64,000 bases of DNA from Climacium dendroides (Eukaryota > Streptophyta > Bryopsida > Hypnales > Climaciaceae): assembly GCA_950106755.1 (NCBI GenBank), contig OX467086.1:21780001-21844000 (forward strand), given 5' to 3'. This document shows, piece by piece, positions 60,739 to 64,000 of this stretch; the first letter of the stretch is position 1; each line of letters begins with the position of its first letter. A program made the translations under genes and the position numbers. The notes beneath the pieces were generated by a model, which did not search any database, was not told the DNA's origin, and saw only the letters and a program-made list of their open reading frames with translations.

Positions 60739-62913
60739 CATTTTAGAACATATGTTTGAAAATGGTTTGCAAATGTTTGTAAGAAAATATAACTAAAAAA
60801 ACTTTCATATTCATCTTTAGAAAAAATATAAAGTAAAAGGTGTTACCAAATGAAAGGAAAAACTAAAATTCTAATATTTTTTACAATAAATTAAGAATTG
60901 TTAATTCCATTGGTGAGATTGTTCTGGTAAAACATTAGTCCTATTTTTTTGTTTTTATTTTAAAACTTTCAAAATGGAGTGCAAAAGACAACTTCAATTA
61001 TATTTTTTTTCTACCTTCACTGTTTGCAAAATAATACTCTTTATAACTTGCACCTTGGAATTGAACGGTTGAAATATTTTTGATAATTCTAAATAATTAA
61101 AATTAATTAATTAATCCTTTTTCAATATACATTTTGTTCCTTAGTATGACATTGAAATTGAAAAAAAAAAACTTCTAACTTATGTCATATTTATTGGAAT
61201 GATATAAAACAAATGTCACTCATAGATTATGATGATTAGCATCCATCATAACAAATTCATACAAAAATTCTAGATTATGAAGCTAATATAACCTTTTTTA
61301 ATTCTCAAAAAACAAAAATGGACTCTTTAATCATTTAGGAGTGAACATATATTATATTTATTAAAGTAAAGCCGCTTCTAATATTTATATATATATTCTT
61401 AAATATTTTTAAATCTTATTTTTTAATTTTTTAATTTTTTAATTATAGTAGTCAAATATATTTATTTTTTTCAATTTCCAATGAATAAAAAAAATAAGAT
61501 TCCTATTAATCTAATTTACTCACTTTTTCTATATTACTTCACCACCATCTTAAATAAGAGGTTGTTGAAAACTTTTAAATAAGCATTTTCATCCTCAAAA
61601 ATGATAGAATTTTTTTAAAATAAGCAATGAAAGGTTCCTTTGAGAGTTTTAAATTTTAAAAGTGTGATGTTGAATCAAAAAATATTGTGGTGAAGTTATT
61701 ATATAACATAATAAAAAAAAGATTTGTCTACTTTTTAGGGAATATTTTTTTTGATGCAAATTATTATAACAATTGACAATGAAGGCCATATTTGTTATAA
61801 TATCTAGCATTCTATCTCAAAATCTTTTTCCATCTCTAAATAGCCCTATCCAAAGCTAAATTTTGGCATGTCTAATTGTCTTTTTATCATAAACAAACCA
61901 TGTGCACAAAATACTTGTTTTTTCATCCATCGAATATTTTTTAGATTGTGACTCATGTTATTTTTCTAATTTTTGTAAAATTTAGAATTGGCAAACTCTT
62001 CTTTATACATAATCTTTAGTTCAAAGAGTTTAATAAGTACATTTCACCTTCAAAACTAGCCTCTATGAATTCAAGACGTGGTCCTTGAATATGACATAAT
62101 AAGTAAACAAGTCAACAATCTTAAAAATTGACCATACCAAGAACTAAATTCATTTTCAAATTTGTAACTCTAAGCTCAATCCATAATCAATTCTAGGAGC
62201 AAATTTGAATTATTTGCTTCTAAATTTATCAACAAACATTGGATATATGACCCATCTATAATATCCAAACTTTAAAATAATAATAAAATTGAATAAAAAA
62301 TAATAAAAATATTCACACAACTTAATGTGATTGTTAGAGTTTTGTAATTTTGGATTTAATTTAAATATTAGATTTTTAAAATAATTTTTAATGTTTTAAA
62401 AAGAATTTGTTAAACTTGCCTCATACCACCTAGACCCTACTATTAGCTAGAAAAAAATTGAATTTCTTTTTGGTTATTTTGACCAACATTCTCCGTTGTT
62501 AGGGAATTGATGGCCCTCTTTGGGCTCAAATTTCTTCTAATGAGAGGTCAAGTGAATATGATAACAAATAGTTACACTATGAGAGGCTCTGTCCATATAA
62601 CATTGGCTCACATATCAAGTGAGGTCCTATTGAAACTTCCTCTTATGTGGGTGTACCCAAAAAATAGTTCCCTTCCTAAAACCACCATCATCATTTGGTG
62701 TACATATGTTGAAGAAATGATTTCAAAGCATCTATTCAATAAAAATTTAAATCTTTTCTAATTTTAGCATATGGTATCCAAATTTGCATCCTTTGGTGCA
62801 TCAAAACCTCCTTTTATTGGGCTTGCCAACAAAAAAAGCAATGAACATTTGACTAATCAATAATAGTAATTAGTCATGATATAAAAAAGTAGCTTGTGGG
62901 GTACTCACCTTAA
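60739..62913. other. No supported gene; very AT-rich DNA
   Basis: Strongly AT-rich with long A and T runs, for example 61380-61500. No gene, RNA or bounded element is recognised. The 84-codon frame at 62507 has no homology signal I can see. Confidence 0.45.
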
Positions 62914-63814
62914 TTAATCCTTAAAGTCCCAAAGTCTTTTTCCATAAAATGTCTCTCAGAACTATCATTTCTATTGCAAAGATAAAAAAAGCTTAATTTT
63001 TTTTTTCATATCTAACTATAGGATCTTGCACTAGACTAGTATAAGAATTTGTGAATGAAATTTTAGAAGCTTTGACAGTATAGATTGCAAAATATTTGCA
63101 TTTAAAGTAAAGAAAACAATTTTTTTACACCTTACTCAACTAGATTTTTTGACTTTAAAACTTCTTAATTAAACTTTTTGCATTAACAAATTTGATTTTC
63201 TAATTTTTTACGTTGAGGAATTGAGTTGAAAATCTTCAAAAAAATCAACAAAAATATACTTAATTTTCACTCATTAAAAAATGGTTAAGTAGAAGCATGT
63301 TTAAGATTGAGGAGAAAACTAAATCATTATTAGCTATAAGACAAAATTGAAACACAATAATTCCAATGGTGAGATTATTCTAGCAAACAAACTTACCCTT
63401 TTCTAACAATTTTCCTTTGAAAAATAGTAAATATTGCATTCAAAAATGAATCCTATAAGTTATGTTTTCAAGAAGAATCTTAGATTGCCCCCAATAACAA
63501 GATTGTCCATAACTTTCTCATCACTAGTCCAAATGGAATGAATCAAAGCTTCAAATGTAAACAAAAATACAATCTTTGAGGGAAAATTTTAAAATTAATA
63601 AAATCCCATTATTTGTGATTTTTGTTTGGTCTATCCCTTGAGTTGCCTTTTGGACTTAGGCTCACATAACTTTTGATATTCTCCAAAAGTTAATCTTGAT
63701 TTCCTATCTTCAAAAAGTATTCCTCCAAAAAATGTCAAAAATACAAATCACACAAGCCTACCTAAAATCCCAAGAACCCCCTATTGCAAGGACTTTAGGA
63801 CATTAGAGGGTCAA
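62914..63814. mobile_element. TTAA element of the 0.9-kb family, copy 4
   Basis: The left border is TTAA-TCCTTAAAGTCCC and the right border GGACATTAGAGGG-TCAA (decayed TTAA). It is colinear with 5349-6256, 30323-31254 and 40391-41301, sharing ACTATCATTTCTATTGCAAA and GATTGTCCATAACTTTCTCA. Same orientation as the other three. Confidence 0.78.
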
Positions 63815-63819
63815 AGCAA

Positions 63820-63955
63820 GTGCACTTAAACACCAACACTCTCCTAATTGCAACACCTATCCACAACTCTCTAAGATTCCAAACTTAAAAATCTCAAACA
63901 ACTACATGTAGCCATGTAGGTGTCGCAATTAGGAGAGTGTCACTTTGAGGTGCAC
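63820..63955. mobile_element. MITE with about 37-bp inverted ends
   Basis: The left end GTGCACTTAAACACCAACAC, continuing ACTCTCCTAATTGC, pairs with the right end GCAATTAGGAGAGTGTCACT followed by TTGAGGTGCAC. Total about 136 bp with a short interior. The target duplication is not clear and the superfamily is unassigned. It abuts the TTAA element to its left. Confidence 0.75.
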
Positions 63956-64000
63956 ACACGGCTCAGTCAATCCATAGCCTCCCCCATCCAAACTATGGTC

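Noticed and set aside
62507..62761. 84-codon open frame in AT-rich DNA
   Set aside because: No recognisable motif, no splice context and typical chance length for this region.
3242..63814. CCCTAAA/TTTAGGG-like motifs suggesting interstitial telomere repeats
   Set aside because: The motif occurs once per element end next to TTAA, never in tandem arrays, so it is a transposon terminus and not telomeric DNA.

Overview
This is a nuclear eukaryotic window, almost certainly from a streptophyte (land-plant lineage). The main evidence is an intron-rich minus-strand gene whose conceptual protein follows plant SPIKE1, a DOCK-family guanine nucleotide exchange factor, from its first exon to its stop codon. 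Splice sites are ordinary GT-AG. The rest is AT-rich and full of small inverted-repeat DNA transposons; I saw no intact LTR retrotransposon. A DD34E Tc1-like element and TTAA-target elements are unusual for a seed plant, so a bryophyte or other non-seed lineage is my guess. The species cannot be fixed from this sequence alone.

Layout. 1-7 kb: a 56-bp tandem repeat, then repeats joined end to end at TTAA sites. 7.0-19.1 kb: the SPIKE1-like gene with about 31 coding exons, and a GC-richer leader and promoter zone to about 21.3 kb. 21.4-33.7 kb: dispersed repeats and MITEs (TTAA-, CACTA- and PIF/Harbinger-like), one SINE and a recent tandem duplication. 34.2-35.2 kb: a two-exon gene for a 183-residue acidic-tailed protein of unknown function. 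37-43 kb: more repeats. 44.1-46.1 kb: two small convergent candidate genes, the second of which appears to end inside a MITE. 46.4-53.7 kb: a diverged tandem repeat carrying a TTAA element, then a TTAA element carrying a nested CACTA element. 57.1-60.7 kb: a 3.6-kb Tc1/mariner element with 0.95-kb inverted arms and a transposase frame broken by one stop. The remainder to 64 kb is AT-rich with two more small elements.

The genes do not form a functional unit. SPIKE1 proteins activate ROP GTPases upstream of SCAR/WAVE-ARP2/3 actin nucleation. The main novelty is a set of unrelated-looking element families that share CCCYTAA-like ends and sit in TTAA. For one copy a paralogous empty site in the window shows directly that TTAA is the duplicated target. 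That points to a piggyBac-like mobiliser acting on many non-autonomous families.
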